Shown piece by piece: positions 40,097-55,369 of a stretch of DNA of 64,000 bases. The position numbers were made by a program, and so were the translations under genes. This DNA is from Pardosa pseudoannulata. Taxonomy: Eukaryota; Arthropoda; Arachnida; Araneae; Lycosidae. The stretch covers positions 24,205,886 to 24,269,885 of the forward strand of contig CM063500.1 of assembly GCA_032207245.1 (NCBI GenBank). Reading direction: 5' to 3'. Under the pieces are notes generated by a model, which was not told the DNA's origin, did no database searches, and saw only the letters and a list, made by a program, of their open reading frames with translations. Every line of letters starts with the position of its first letter. Position 1 is the stretch's first letter.

Positions 40097-40538
40097 TGTT
40101 ACCAATTTATGAAGCGTAGCGTTCGTGGATTGAGTAGACTTTGAATTAAGACAGTAAAAATAACAGCACTTTATTCGTAATGCAGGGAAAACACGAATAC
40201 TTCAGCCAACACCGCGAGAACTGGCTAGCACAGGCAATAGTTCACGAAAACTCTTAGCGCCAAACAACGTAGGTCTTTACTTCTACAAATTTCTCAGCTA
40301 ACTGAACCTCGATCAGGATCGGCCCCCGGTATTCATATCCTCGGGAGAAACTGGAATATTCTAGAAAGTACTAGGTACAAACGGTCGCCAAATTTGGCGA
40401 TAAATCGTCAAACTTGGTGCCAAAAATTAGTCGCCAAAAACATCGCCTACGAGCCAATATCTCGCCAAATACATGATTTACCCATTATAATACACAGTAT
40501 ACGGCAAAAATACATGTCAACTTGCGAAATTCGTAACA
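40097..40538 (-). mobile_element. Probable solo LTR (Gypsy-like), minus strand
   Basis: The block is GC-richer than its surroundings and has perfect terminal inverted hexamers TGTTAC (40097) and GTAACA (ending 40538), the TG..CA rule of LTRs. On the minus strand an AATAAA polyadenylation signal (40170-40175) lies about 75 bp before the ttggtaaca 3' end, consistent with U3-R-U5 order. A copy of GAAnnTTCnnGAA lies in U3. Length is 442 bp. No gag/pol is adjacent, so a solo LTR is favoured. I could not identify a clean target-site duplication (atatat on the left, ttatgt on the right), which lowers confidence. An overlapping open frame at 40394-40699 is not supported as a gene. Confidence 0.6.
40353..40367. 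promoter_or_regulatory. Perfect three-unit heat-shock-element match in the LTR
   Basis: The sequence ggaatattctagaaa contains three contiguous inverted pentamers (gGAAt, aTTCt, aGAAa), the consensus binding site for a heat-shock-factor trimer. It lies in the inferred U3 region upstream of the polyadenylation signal. Activity is inference. Confidence 0.5.
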
Positions 40539-40879
40539 TTATGTATTTTGCTGGTGTTATTTATATTATGACGCTTTTAACAAATGTAATTTGCCTTTAT
40601 CATATGCTAGTAAACTATGCTCAATTAGTATTAAATATATGGAAATGCGAATTTCAGTGTTCAAAACTGGTCAAGATTGATATTAACCAGGACGGTTAAA
40701 AGCACTGGTTGAAACCGCCGATACAACCCTGGTTGAAACCGATACAACCCTGCTTGAAAAGAATTATGTCCATTTAATATTAAATATATGTACTTTTGCT
40801 AGATTTTGCCTGCCTTATAAAAGTTTCAATAACTAAAATGTTAATCTATCATTTATTTTAATTACATATTTCCTAAAGA
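40539..40879. other. Spacer with a short 20-23-bp tandem repeat
   Basis: Between about 40700 and 40760, ctggttgaaaccg..atacaaccctg is repeated about two and a half times. No gene seen. Confidence 0.6.
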
Positions 40880-41225
40880 TAATTTTTCCCACAATAGCCG
40901 TCGATAGCCGAGACCTCTGGGTCCCAGAATAGCCGTTGTAATATTCCCCCTAGAGGGGTGACTGCTACTAACCAAGTATAAGGCTCTTAGGAGCGAAAAG
41001 AGGACTCAATGTAAACATCCGATGTCAGCAGATGTTCTTCCCTGAGGTTTATACAACACATGAGAAACACTACTTGTAGCTGGATAGCATAAAACATTTC
41101 ATTGATATTCTATTCGATTTTGAACTTCTTTACTTAGATTGACAAGTAAAAATAAAAGACTGTAGGACGACAAACATGCAAACTTTGTTCTATTGGGTTA
41201 AGAAATTCTTATTTGTTGCTCTCAA
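40880..41225. repeat. Distant copy of the 3.4-5.2 kb dispersed repeat
   Basis: Shares cgatagccgagacctctggg..cccagaatagccg, aaacatccgatgt.agcagatg, cactacttgtagctggata, acatttcattgatattctat and ttacttagattgac with 3440-3760 and 4240-4520. Its final part (aaacatgcaaactttg.tctattggg) is also the first block of the following 632-bp satellite, so one repeat runs into the other without a gap. Confidence 0.85.
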
Positions 41226-43427
41226 ATATTTAATCTATTAAAGTTTGTAAAAATAATTTGTAATTATATTATAGAAATGTTTAATGCATTCAATTATAAA
41301 AAACTTTCTTTTATTTAAAATGCTACTATATTTTCATAAATTTAAAATGTATATTTTTTATTGTATCAAAAATATTTCAGGCAATATATATATTTCCAAA
41401 ATGTAATTTATTCAAATCATTAACATTTATTTTTAATTATTTTTTTAATTAAATATGTTTGCATTCTAAAAACTTTCTATTTTTTAAATTACTACTACTA
41501 ATACATTTTTATAACATTAAAGATGTATATATTTTATTGCACCAAAACAAATTCAGACAACCTCATACATCAAATATATGTAAAAACACTATAAATATTT
41601 AATGATTTTAAACTTTCGTTAACAGTAATATAAGTAGAAAATGGAATAGATTACAATAATATCTCGATGATTTAGGATCACTAATAAAACTGCAATACCT
41701 TCACAGGTGAGAAATTTTATTTCCACTTATTTTTTATGAGATACACTGAAAGATGCAAACTTTGGTCGATATTTGGTCGATACACATGCAAACTTTGGTC
41801 GACTGGACTAGAAACCGGAGGACAATTCAAATTCTATTATGTGGGTTTGAACGAGTCAATATAATAAAGTTTGTAAAAATCATTTCTAATTATATTTAAA
41901 CTAGAAATGTTTAATGAATTCAATTCTAAATACTTTCTGTTATTTAAAATATTACTACATTTTCATAAATTTAAAATGTATATTTTTTTATTGTATCAAA
42001 AATATTTCAGGCAATTATTATCTGTATTTCCAAAAGGTAATTTATTTAAATCCATAAAATTTATTTTTAATTATATTTTTAAATAAATATGTTTGCATTA
42101 TAAAAACTTTCTATGTTTAAAAATTACAACTACAAAAACATTTTTAAAACGTTAAAGATATATATATATATATATATTTTATTGCATCTAAACAAATTAA
42201 TTCAATCCCATAACTTAACTATATGTGAAACTACTATAAATAATTAATGATGTTAAACTTTCGTAAACATTCATATAAGTACAAAATGGAATAGGTTACA
42301 ATAATATACCGATAATTTATTGTTATTAATAAAACTACAATGCCCTCATAGTTGAGAAATTTTGTTTCCACTTGTTTTTTAATGAGATGCACTGAAATAT
42401 GTAAAAATTGGTCGATATTTGGTCGATAAACATTCAACCTTTGGTTTATTGGGCTAGGAACAGGAGGGCAGTTAACATTCTTATTTGTGGGTCTCAAAGA
42501 TTAAATCTATTAAAGTTTGTAAAAATAATTTGTAATTATATTTTAACTAGACATGTTTGAAGATTTCCATTCTAAAAACATTCTATTATTTAAAATATTA
42601 CTAAATTTTCATTAATTTAAAATGTATATTTTTTTTGCATTAAAAATATTTCAGATAATCTCTATATAAATTTCCAAAAGATAATTTATTTAAATCTATA
42701 AAATTTATTTTTAATTATTTTTTTAATTAAATATTTTTGCATTCTAAAAACGATCTATTTTTTAAATTACTACTGCTATTACATTCTTATAACATTAAAG
42801 ATGCATATATTTTATTCATCTAAAACAAATTCAGACAATCCCATACCTCAAATATATGTGAAATACTATAAATGTTTAATAATGTTAAACTTTAGTAAAC
42901 AATCATATAAGTAGAAAATGGAATAGGTTATAATAATATACCGATGATTTAGGATCACTAATAAAACTACAATGCCCTCATACGTAATAAATTCTGTTTC
43001 CACTTATTTGTTAATGACATACACTGAAATATGCAAACATTGGTCGATATTTGGTCGATAAACATGCAAACTTTGTCGATTGGGCTAAAACAGGAGGGCA
43101 GTTAAAATTCTTATTTGTGGGTCTCAAAGATTTAATCTAATAAATTTGAAAAATTAAATTGTATTTATATTTAAACTACAAATGTTTAATGCATTCCATT
43201 TTAAAAACTTTCTATTAATTAAAGTATTACTACATTTTCATAAATTTTAAATGTATATTTTTTTTATTGCATCAAAAATATTTCAGGCAATTCCTATCAA
43301 TATTTCCAAAAGATAATTTATTTAAAACTATAAAATTTATTTTTAATTATTTTTTAAATAAATATGTTTGCATTCTAAAAACGATCTATTTTTTAAATTA
43401 GTACGACTATTACATTTTTAAATACTT

Positions 43428-43429
43428 AA

Positions 43430-43491
<62 letters not shown>
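43428..43491. repeat. (TA)n expansion within a satellite monomer, ~60 bp
   Basis: Lies where other monomers have only gatgtatatattttattgca. Followed by ttatttcaccaaaacaaatt, as in the 46.6-kb tract. Confidence 0.95.
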
Positions 43492-43495
<4 letters not shown>

Positions 43496-46400
43496 TCACC
43501 AAAACAAATTCAGACAATTCCATACCTAAAATATATGTAAAAATATTTAATGATGTTAAACGAAAGTAAAGAATCATATAACTAGAAAATGGAATAGGTT
43601 ACAATAATACAGAGATGCTTTAGGGTCCAAATAAAACTACAATGGCCTGATAGGTGAGAAATTCTGTTTCCACTTATTTTTAATGCTATACACAAAAATA
43701 TACAAACATTGGTCGATATTTGGTTGATAAACATGCAAACTTGGGTTAATTCGGCTAGGAACAGTAGTGCAGTTAAAATTCTTATTAGTGGGTTTCAAAG
43801 ATTAAATCTATTAACGTTTGTAAAATTAATTGGTAATTATATTTTAACTAGAAATGTTTGATGCATTCCATTCTAAAAACTTTCTATTATTTAAAATATT
43901 ACTACATTTTCATAAATTTAAAATGTATATTTTTTATTGCATTAAATATTTCAGGTAATCCCTGTCTTATTTCAAAAATATAATTTATTTAAATCTTTAA
44001 ATTTTTTTTGATTATTTAATTAAATAAATATGTGTGCACTCTAAAAACTTTCTATTTTTTAAATTACTACTACAAATACATTTTTAAAACGTTAAAGATG
44101 TATATATTTTATTGCACCAAAACAAATTCAGACAAGCCCATACCTCAAATACATGTAAAAATACTATAAATACTTAATGATGTTAAACTTTAGTAAACAG
44201 TCATATAAGTACAAAATGGAATAGCTTACAATAATATACCGATGATTTGGGATTACTAATAAAACTACAATGCCCTCATAGGTGAGAAATTTTCTTTTCA
44301 TTTATTTTTTAATGAGATACATTGAAATATTCAAATTTTGTCGATAATTGGTCAATAAACATGGTAGGTCGATTGGACAAAAAAACGGAGGACAATTCAA
44401 GTTCTATTATATGAGTCTGAATGAGTAAATATTAATAATGTTTGTAAAAATAATTTGTAATTATATTTTAACAAGAAATGGTTGATGCATTCCATTCTAA
44501 ACAATTTCTATTATTTAAAATATTACTACATTTTCATAAATTTAAAATGTATATTTTTATTGCATCAAAAATATTTGAGACATTTCCTATCTATATTTCC
44601 AAGATATAATTTAATTAAATCGATCATACTTATTTTTTAATTATTTTTTTAAAACAAATATGTTTGCATTCTAAAAAATTTCTATTTTTAAAATTATTAC
44701 TACTAATACATATTTAAAACATTAAAAAAATATATATTTTATTGCATCAAAACTATTTTACATAATCCCATACCTGAAATATATGTAAAAATACTATAAA
44801 TATTTAATGATGTTAAACTTTCGTAAACACTCATATAAGTACAAAATGGATTAGGTTACAATAATATACCGATGATATAGGACCCGTAATAAAACTACAA
44901 TGCCCTTATAGGTGAGAAATTCTGTTTCCACTTATTTTTTATAGAGATACACTGAAATATGAAAACTTTGATCGATATTATGTCGATAAACATGCAAACT
45001 TTGGTTGATTAGGCTAGGAACAGGAGAGCAGTTAAAATTCTTATTTGTGGGTCTTAAAGATTAAATCTATAAACTTTTGTAAATTTAATTTGTAATTATA
45101 TTTTAATAAGAAACTGATGCATTCCATTCTAAAAACTTTCTTATTTAAAATATTACAAAATTTTCATAAATTTACAATGTATTTTTTTATTGCATCAAAA
45201 TATTTCAGGCAATTCCGGTCTGTATTTCAAAAAGATAATTTTTTTAATTTTATAAAATTTATTTTTAATTATTTAATTAAATAAATATGTTTGCATTCTG
45301 AAAACTTTCTATTGTTTAAATGACTGCTACTTATATATTTTCATAATATTAAAGATGTATATATTTTATTGCACCAAAACAAATTCAGACAAGCCCATAC
45401 CTCAAATACATGTAAAAATACTATAAATACTTAATGATGTTAAACTTTAGTAAACAGTCATATAAGTACAAAATGGAATAGCTTACAATAATATACCGAT
45501 GATTTGGGATTACTAATAAAACTGCAATGCACTCATAGGTGAGAAATTTTGTTTCCACTTATATTTTAATGAGATGCACTGAAATATGTAAAAATTGGTC
45601 GATATTTGGTCGATAAACATTCAACCTTTGGTTTATTGGGCTAGGAACAGGAGGGCAGTTAACATTCTTATTTGTGGGTCTCAAAGATTAAATCTATTAA
45701 AGTTTGTAAAAATAATTTGTAATTATATTTTAACTAGACATGTTTAAAGATTTCCATTCTAAAAACATTCTATTATTTAAAATATTACTAAATTTTCATT
45801 AATTTAAAATGTATATTTTTTATTGCCTTAAAAATATTTCAGATAATCTCTATATAAATTTCCAAAAGATAATTTATTTAAATCTATAAAATTTATTTTT
45901 AATTATTTTTTTAAATAAATATTTTTGCATTCTAAAAACGATCTATTTTTTAAATTACTACTGCTATTACATTCTTATAACATTAAAGATGCATATATTT
46001 TATTCATTTAAAACAAATTCAGACAATCCCATACCTCAAATATATGTGAAATACTATAAATGTTTAATAATGTTAAACTTTAGTAAACACTCATATAAGT
46101 AGAAAATGGAATAGGTTATTATAATATACCGATGATTTAGGATCACTAATAAAACTACAATGCCCTCATACGTGATAAATTCTGTTTCCACTTATTTGTT
46201 AATGACATACACTGAAATATGCAAACATTGGTCGATATTTGGTCGATAAACATGCAAACTTTGTCGATTGGGCTAAAACAAGAAGGCAGTTAAAATTCTT
46301 ATTTGTGGGTCTCAAAGATTTAATCTAATAAATTTGAAAAATTAAATTGTATTTATATTTTAACTACAAATGTTTAATGCATTCCATTTTAAAAACTTTC

Positions 46401-46622
46401 TATTAATTAAAGTATTACTACATTTTCATAAATTTAAAATGTATATTTTTTATTGCATCAAAAATATTTCAGGCAATTACTGTCTATATTTCCAAAAGAT
46501 AAGTTATTTTAATCTATAAAATTTATTTTTAATTTTTTTTAAAAAATAAATATGTTTGCATTCTAAAAATGATCTATTTTTTAAATTAGTACGACTATTA
46601 CATTTAAATATTTATATATACT

Positions 46623-46926
<304 letters not shown>

Positions 46927-49900
46927 TCACCAAAACAAATTCAGACAATTCCATACCTAAAATATATGTAAAAATATTTAATGATGTTAAACGTAAGTAA
47001 AGAATCATATAACTAGAAAATGGAATAGTTTACAATAATACATAGATGCTTTAGGATCCAAATAAAACTAGAATGCCCTCATAGGTGAGAAATTCTGTTT
47101 CCACTTATTTTTTAATGAGATACACTGAAATATGCAAACATTGGTCGATATATGGTCCATAAACATGAAATCTTTGGTTGATTGGGCTAAAAACAGGAAA
47201 ACAGTTAAAATTCTTCTTTGTGGGTCTCAAAGATTAAATCTGTTAAAGTTTCTAAAATTAATTTGTAGTTATATTTTAACAAGAAATGGTTGATGCATTC
47301 CATTCTAAAAACTTTCTATTATTTAAAATATTACTACATTTTCATTAATTTAAAATGTATATTTTTTATTCCATCAAAATATTTTAGGCAAACCCTGTCT
47401 GTATTTCAAAAAGATAATTTATTTAAATCTTTAAATTTTTTTTGATTATTTAATTAAATAAATATGTTTGCATGTTAAAAACTTTCTATTTTTTAAATTA
47501 CTACTACAAATACATTTTTAAAACGTTAAAGACGTATATATTTTATTGCACCAAAACAAATTCAGACCAGCCCATACCTCAAATACATGTAAAAATACTA
47601 TAAATATTTAATGATGTTTAACTTTAATAAACAGTCATATAAGTAAAAAAATGAAATAGATTAAAATAATATACCGAATTTTGGATAACTAATAAAACTA
47701 CAATGCCCTCATAGGTGAGAAATTCTGTTTACACTTATTTTTTAATGAGATACACTGAAATATATAAACTTTGGTCGATATTTGGTCGATAAACATTCAA
47801 ACTTTGGTCGATTGGACTAAAAAACGGAGGACAAATCAAATTCTGATATGTGAGTCTAATCGAGTTAATGTATTAAAGTTTGTAAAAATAATTTGTAATT
47901 ATATTTAAACTAGAAATGTTTAATGTATTGAATTCAAAAAACTTTCTGTTATTTAAAATATTACTACATTTACATAAAGTTAAAATGTATATTTTTAATT
48001 GTATCAAAAATATTTCAGGCAATTAATATCTGTATTTCCAAAAGGTATTTTATTTAAATCCATAAAATTTATTTTTAATTATTTTTTTAAATAAATATGT
48101 TTGTAATTTAAAAACTTTCTACGTTTTAAATTAGTACTACAAATACATTTTTGAAATATTAAAGATGTATATATTTTATTGCACCAAAACAAATTCAGGT
48201 AATCCTATACCTCAAATATATGTAAAAATACTATAAATAATTAATGATGTTGAACTTTAGTAAACAGTCATGTAAGTACAAAATGGAATAAGTTACAAAA
48301 CTATACCGATGATTTAGGATTCCTAATAAAACTGCGATGCCCTCATAGGTGAGAAATTTTCTTTTCATTTATTTTTTAATGAGATACATTGAAATATTCA
48401 AATTTTGTCGATAATTGGTCAATAAACATGGTAGGTCGATTGGACAAAAAAACGGAGGACAATTCAAGTTCTATTATATGAGTCTGAATGAGTAAATATT
48501 AATAATGTTTGTAAAAATAATTTGTAATTATATTTTAACAAGAAATGGTTGATGCATTCCATTCTAAACAATTTCTATTATTTAAAATATTACTACATTT
48601 TCATAAATTTAAAATGTATATTTTTTATTGCATCAAAAATATTTCAGGCAATTACTGTCTATATTTCCAAAAGATAATTTATTTAAATCTATAAAATTTA
48701 TTTTTAATTATTTAATTAAATAAATATGTTTGCATTCTGAAAACTTTCTATTTTTTTAAATTACTACTACTAATACATATTTAAAACATTAAAAAAATAT
48801 ATATTTTATTGCATCAAAACTATTTTACATAATCCCATACCTGAAATATGTAAAAATACTATAAATATTTAATGATGTTAAACTTTCGTAAACACTCATA
48901 TAAGTACAAAATGGATTAGGTTACAATAATATACCGATGATATAGGACCCGTAATAAAACTACAATGCCCTTATAGGTGAGAAATTCTGTTTCCACTTAT
49001 TTTTTATAGAGATACACTGAAATATGAAAACTTTGATCGATATTATGTCGATAAACATGCAAACTTTGGCTGATTAGGCTAGGAACAGGAGAGCAGTTAA
49101 AATTCTTATTTGTGGGTCTTAAAGATTAAATCTATAAACTTTTGTAAATTTAATTTGTAATTATATTTTAACTAGAAATGTTTGATGCATTCCATTCTAA
49201 AAACTTTCTATTCTATTATTTAAAATATTACTACATTTTCATAAATTTAAAATGTATATTTTTATTGCATTAAAATATTTCAGGCAATCCCTGTCTGTAT
49301 TTCCAAACGATAATTTATTTAAATCTATAAAATTTATTTTTAATTATTTAATTAAATAAATATGTTTGCATTCTGAAAACTTTCTATTTTTTTAAATTAC
49401 TACTACTAATACATATTTAAAACATTAAAAAAATATATATTTTATTGCACTAAAACAATTTTAGACAATCCTATACCTCAACTATATGTGAAAATTTAAA
49501 TTATATGTGTAAACTTTCTTAAACATTCATATAAGTACAAAATTTTATAGGTTACAAAAATATACCGATGATTTTGGATTACTAATAAAACTGCAATGCC
49601 CTCATAGGTGAGAAATTCTGTTTCCACTTATTTTTTAATGAGATACACTGAAATGTGCAAACTTTGGTCGATATTTGGTCAATAAACATGCAAAGTTTGG
49701 TCGATTAGGCTAGGAACAGGAGAGCAGTTAAAATTCTTATTTGTGGGTCTCAAAGATTAAATCTATTAAAGTTTGTAAAATTAATTTGTAATTATATTTT
49801 AACTAGAAATGGTTGATGCATTCCATTCTAAACAATTTCTATTATTTAAAATATTACTACATTTTCATAAATTTAAAATGTATATTTTTATTGCATTAAA

Positions 49901-50289
49901 ATATTTCAGGCAATCCCTGTCTGTATTTCCAAACGATAATTTATTTAAATCTATAAAATTTATTTTTAATTATTTAATTAAATAAATATGTTTGCATTCT
50001 GAAAACTTTCTATTTTTTTAAATTACTACTACTAATACATATTTAAAACATTAAAAAAATATATATTTTTATTGCACTGAAACTAAAGCAAACAACAAAT
50101 ACCTCAAATATATGTAAAAATACTATAAATATTTAATGATGTTAAACTTTCGTAAACAGTCATATAAGTCACAAAATGCAATTGGTTACAATATTATACC
50201 GATACATTAGGATCACAAATAAAACTACAATGCCCTCAAATGTCATAAATTCTGTTTCCACTTATTTTTTAATGAGATACAGTGAAATG

Positions 50290-51565
<1,276 letters not shown>

Positions 51566-52640
51566 ATTTATTATACTTTAATATTTATATAATTTGATAT
51601 TTATATAATTTGATATTCTTCTTTTCAGTAGTAGAAAATGCTTTTACATTTGTTTCAAAAAAATTAAGTGAACTTGTATCTTAACTTAGAACTACAAATA
51701 ATAATAGGAGTTGGAATTAGATTTATCTTATTTAACAAAAGCAAAACAACTTGTATATTTTGGAATTGAAATTAAGTATTAATAACGTATTAAAAATAAA
51801 ATCTAAAACAATATAAAAGTACAATATAAATACGAAATTTATAATCTAAATGTACTGCTTTATTTCATTGAATATTTGTACATTTAATCCAGATCCCGTT
51901 GAATACTTACATGCAAATATTTTAAGTTTAGAAAAAGAGATATTGAACTTTTAGAATTCATTTCTTTCTATTTAAATAATCTACTTTTAAGAGTAATAAG
52001 CTATGATAATTACTAACTGTTTTAGAAGGGCCGTTATTGAAAAGGTTTCATGTGTGTACTTTTTACCAAATAATATGTCATTTGTACTCAGAAGACTTTT
52101 TTTTAGCCTTAGCTTGAAACCTAGGTATTGTGGTATGTATGCATTATTTTAAGCTTAGTAAAATAAAATATTTTTTTCTCGCAATATCTGCATAATATGG
52201 CATTATTTAGAAAAATAATAATTAATTCTTTTTAATATGAATACGAAGCTTTTATTTTAGTCTATATAATAAAAAGTGGTAATTTTTAAAGAATTATATG
52301 ATGGATAGATATGCAACTGGACTCAATACTTTCAAATGCCTTTAAAATGAAACAAAATCTGTTTAAATACACTTATATTCAAAATTAATAGAAATTTCAG
52401 ATTTGTATCAATTATCTCAAGAAATATGTTATTTTTATATATTTTGATAAATTAAAATAAAACAAGACAAATATCAGCCCAACAGTTATAATACACTCGC
52501 ATGAGTGTGCGTAACTCTCGTTGGTATAGAAAAGTATAAAACAGTAGATACAAAAAAATAAAAAAATGTGTACATACGGGAGTACGAACCCGTCTTTCAA
52601 ATACACAGGTCATTCGGATTTCATATTTGATATAGGACAG
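51566..52640. other. AT-rich spacer, no gene seen
   Basis: A small T-arm-like motif on the minus strand near 52580 (acgggttcgtactcccgt) has no convincing tRNA around it. No supported open frame. Confidence 0.5.
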
Positions 52641-53580
52641 TTTATGAATTTTTGTATCACTTGGTCTCACTGGTTCAGCAGTGTAGTATTCAAGCCCTGG
52701 ATATTTCTTCGATAATAGTTGCGGGTTGCAATTGCCCTTCTAAAATATCCGAGATATGCGCTATAAGGTTGATGTCTGGAGATCTGCTTGGGCCATCCAA
52801 AAGACAAAATTCTTAATTTTTTAGAAATTCCTTGATCAGAAAAGTTGTATGTAACTTCCTTTTATCACTTATTAAAATAAACTCAAGACCAACTGCACTC
52901 CTGAAAAGGAACACATAGGGATCCAAGACCATACCCCATACCTCAGAGCAATGACAACGCATCTTTGAAAGACATGGTGAGGTATGCGGGTATTCAATAT
53001 GATGCCTCTACCTATCATTAAACAAGGGTCTATTTAGAAGACATTGGAGAACATGTAGCAATTACTAGTTATCCCTATGTGGATTTAAGGATAGAATTGA
53101 TAGTTAGGATCAACCAGGACTTATGGATAGGGAGAAAGGTTGAATAATAATCGATATCCCAATCCGTATGCTCCTCTATCAAGCTAAATTGACTCTACAG
53201 GTCATAGAATTGAACAAGTCGCAAAGAGAAGGTCTTATTGCAAACATCGCTTTTACATGACGTCTTCTGGAAACAGTCACCCTTGAATCTCCGGTTTCTG
53301 TGGTCGCAAAGAACTCACAAGAGAGCTGAGAATCTATATCACCACTTTTATGCTTCGCTATAATAGACAAATATTAATCTTCTCGATAGCCTGGATTATG
53401 TCCGGCTTCTTGCATGACGTAATCCAGATTTTGTATAGATGGATCATGTATCCTGAAACTGTATCCAAAGTTGCAAACGACGATATGCAATAAATTTCAC
53501 TCTCTACAAATATGGATTTGAGGCTCACCTGCTTCAAACCTTCCTGAGAATTAGACAAATCAATCCACCATTTAGATGTT
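52641..53580 (-). pseudogene. Tc1-type transposase relic 1
   Basis: Minus strand, heavily decayed. The HTH / N-terminal region lies at about 53558-53179 and includes SIIAKHKSGD, SQLSCEF and DSRVTVSRRRHVKAMFAIRP, close to the Tc1-family pattern RVSRxTVxRRLHexGLxARRP. Further on, frames give DPYVFLF and AVGLEFILISDKRKLHTTFL (second catalytic Asp region). The last catalytic region is LDGPSRSPDINLIAHISDIL near 52800-52740, corresponding to the family's SPDLNPIEHxWD, with the catalytic Glu replaced by Ala. There are multiple stops and frameshifts. Terminal inverted repeats were not identified, so ends are approximate. Not functional. Confidence 0.75.
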
Positions 53581-53977
53581 GGTGTTTATTCATGTTAACT
53601 GATAATATTTGAGTTTAATCAATTCCTGAAAAAAATTTAGCATACTGTGCTAGCGAACGAAATACATGTTTTGTTACACGTGGTTATAAAGTATTTTCCT
53701 CTCTTGGCTAGACACACACATAGGTATAAACTTACGAAGTTGAGATCGATATTTGCAGATTTGTCTCGATGAAGTGGTTTTATATTTAATAGAGTTCTTT
53801 TCATGAAATTGGACAAAATGTGGTAATTCTCTTAATTTTGTAAATAAGTGTAATTAGTAGAAATAACTATATCAAAACATACTTTTTCTTATTCTTTCTC
53901 TCATTTTTAAGCATACATTTTATTATCCCTTCTTATTTTTTTTCATTCGTATGCCTTTTTATAATATAGAAATATAT
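53581..53977. other. Spacer, no gene seen
   Basis: No open frame, RNA gene or repeat recognised. Confidence 0.5.
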
Positions 53978-54551
53978 GAGCTAGAAACTTTGAACTGCTA
54001 GAAAAACTTAAGTTCAGCATAAACTTAAAATAATCATGGAAAATATATTTTTTTTAGAATAGACTGGTTTTTTTCTGATCTTACGTAATATAAAAAATAA
54101 ACAATTTGAAATTGATAATTACATTAATTTTCCTATGAGAGGAAGCAAGAGTTAAATTTTATTTGCTATAAATTATTCGAAAGAATGAATTATTGTACAT
54201 TTTATTCTATCCAAACATTTGAGAATCCGTGATGGATAAGAATCGATCAAAGTGTAATTATTACGTAAAATAAAAATACGTTATGAGAAAAATTCAATTT
54301 AAACTTTTAGATATAGCTTATTAAATGAAGTAAAATATTTTATGGTAATTGAAAATATCTTTTAAATAGCGTTTCACTAATACATTTATCAAACTACAGT
54401 ATTAAAGATTCATCGTAAAACGAGTGTTGTTTATTACAGTATCCTACTTGTGAAACATTAAGTTTGTTTCATTTTTAAAATTATTTGTCAAATTTCTAAT
54501 ATAAATTACTTTCTTCACATCTTAAAATAATAAAGCGGATGTAATAAATAG
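53978..54551. repeat. Direct duplication, left copy
   Basis: Matches 54587-55157 at about 90% by eye, offset 609 bp. Landmarks are gagctagaaactttgaa, aaaataaacaatttgaaatt, gagaatccgtgatggataag, aatacgttatgagaaaaatt and gtaaaacgagtgttgtt. No coding content. Confidence 0.9.
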
Positions 54552-54586
54552 ATTTATCAAAAATGAAAATTTCTCATGAATTCAAT

Positions 54587-55157
54587 GAGCTAGAAACTTT
54601 GAACATCTATGCAAACTTAAGCTTAGCATAAACGTAAAATAATCATGCAAAAAAATCTAATTTTTTACAATAGACTAGTCTTTTTCTAATCTTAGATAAT
54701 ATAAAAAATAAACAATTTGAAATTGATAATTACATTAATTTTCCTATGAGCGGAATAAAGAGTTAAATTTTATTTGCTATAAATTATTCGAAAGATAGAA
54801 TTATACATTTTATTCTATCCAAACATTTGAGAATCCGTGATGGATAAGAATCGATCAAAGTGTAATTATTATGTAAAATGAAAATACGTTATGAGAAAAA
54901 TTCAATTTAAACTTTTAGATATAGCTTATTAAATTAAGTAAAATATTTTATGCAATTGAAAAATATCTTTTAAATAACGTTTCACTAATACATTTATCAA
55001 ACAACAGCATTAAAGATTCATAGTAAAACGAGTGTTGTTAATTACAGTATTCTACTTGTGAAATATTAAATTTGTTTCATTTTTTTAATTATTTGTCAAA
55101 TTTCGAAAATAAATTGCTTTCTTCACATCTTAAAATTAATGAAGTGGGTGTGATTAA
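54587..55157. repeat. Direct duplication, right copy
   Basis: Second copy of 53978-54551, separated by a ~35-bp unrelated spacer. Differences are scattered substitutions and small indels, so the duplication is not recent. Confidence 0.9.
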
Positions 55158-55369
55158 TAGAGCCAAAATAAATAAAAATTTATAATATTAATATCTATTT
55201 TTAACATATTTTTTAAACCTTGAGGATGCCTCCTACCAACCCGCAGTTACACCAGACTCTGAGATTTGCTGTAACATTCTTCAGCCAAAACCTCAGCCAG
55301 TAACATTACTTTTGATGATAAACAGAAAGTTTATATTAGTAAATATCTTTATTGAAAGTTTAACATATA
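55158..55369. other. Spacer, no gene seen
   Basis: Short stretch before the Tc1 element, with no recognisable feature. Confidence 0.5.

Noticed and set aside
40394..40699. 101-codon frame with an apparent N-terminus
   Set aside because: It begins with a non-ATG codon inside the LTR and runs out into flanking sequence. No domain is recognisable.
52480..52640. T-arm-like acgggttcgtactcccgt on the minus strand, considered as a tRNA or SINE
   Set aside because: No acceptor stem, D-arm or anticodon arm could be fitted around it.
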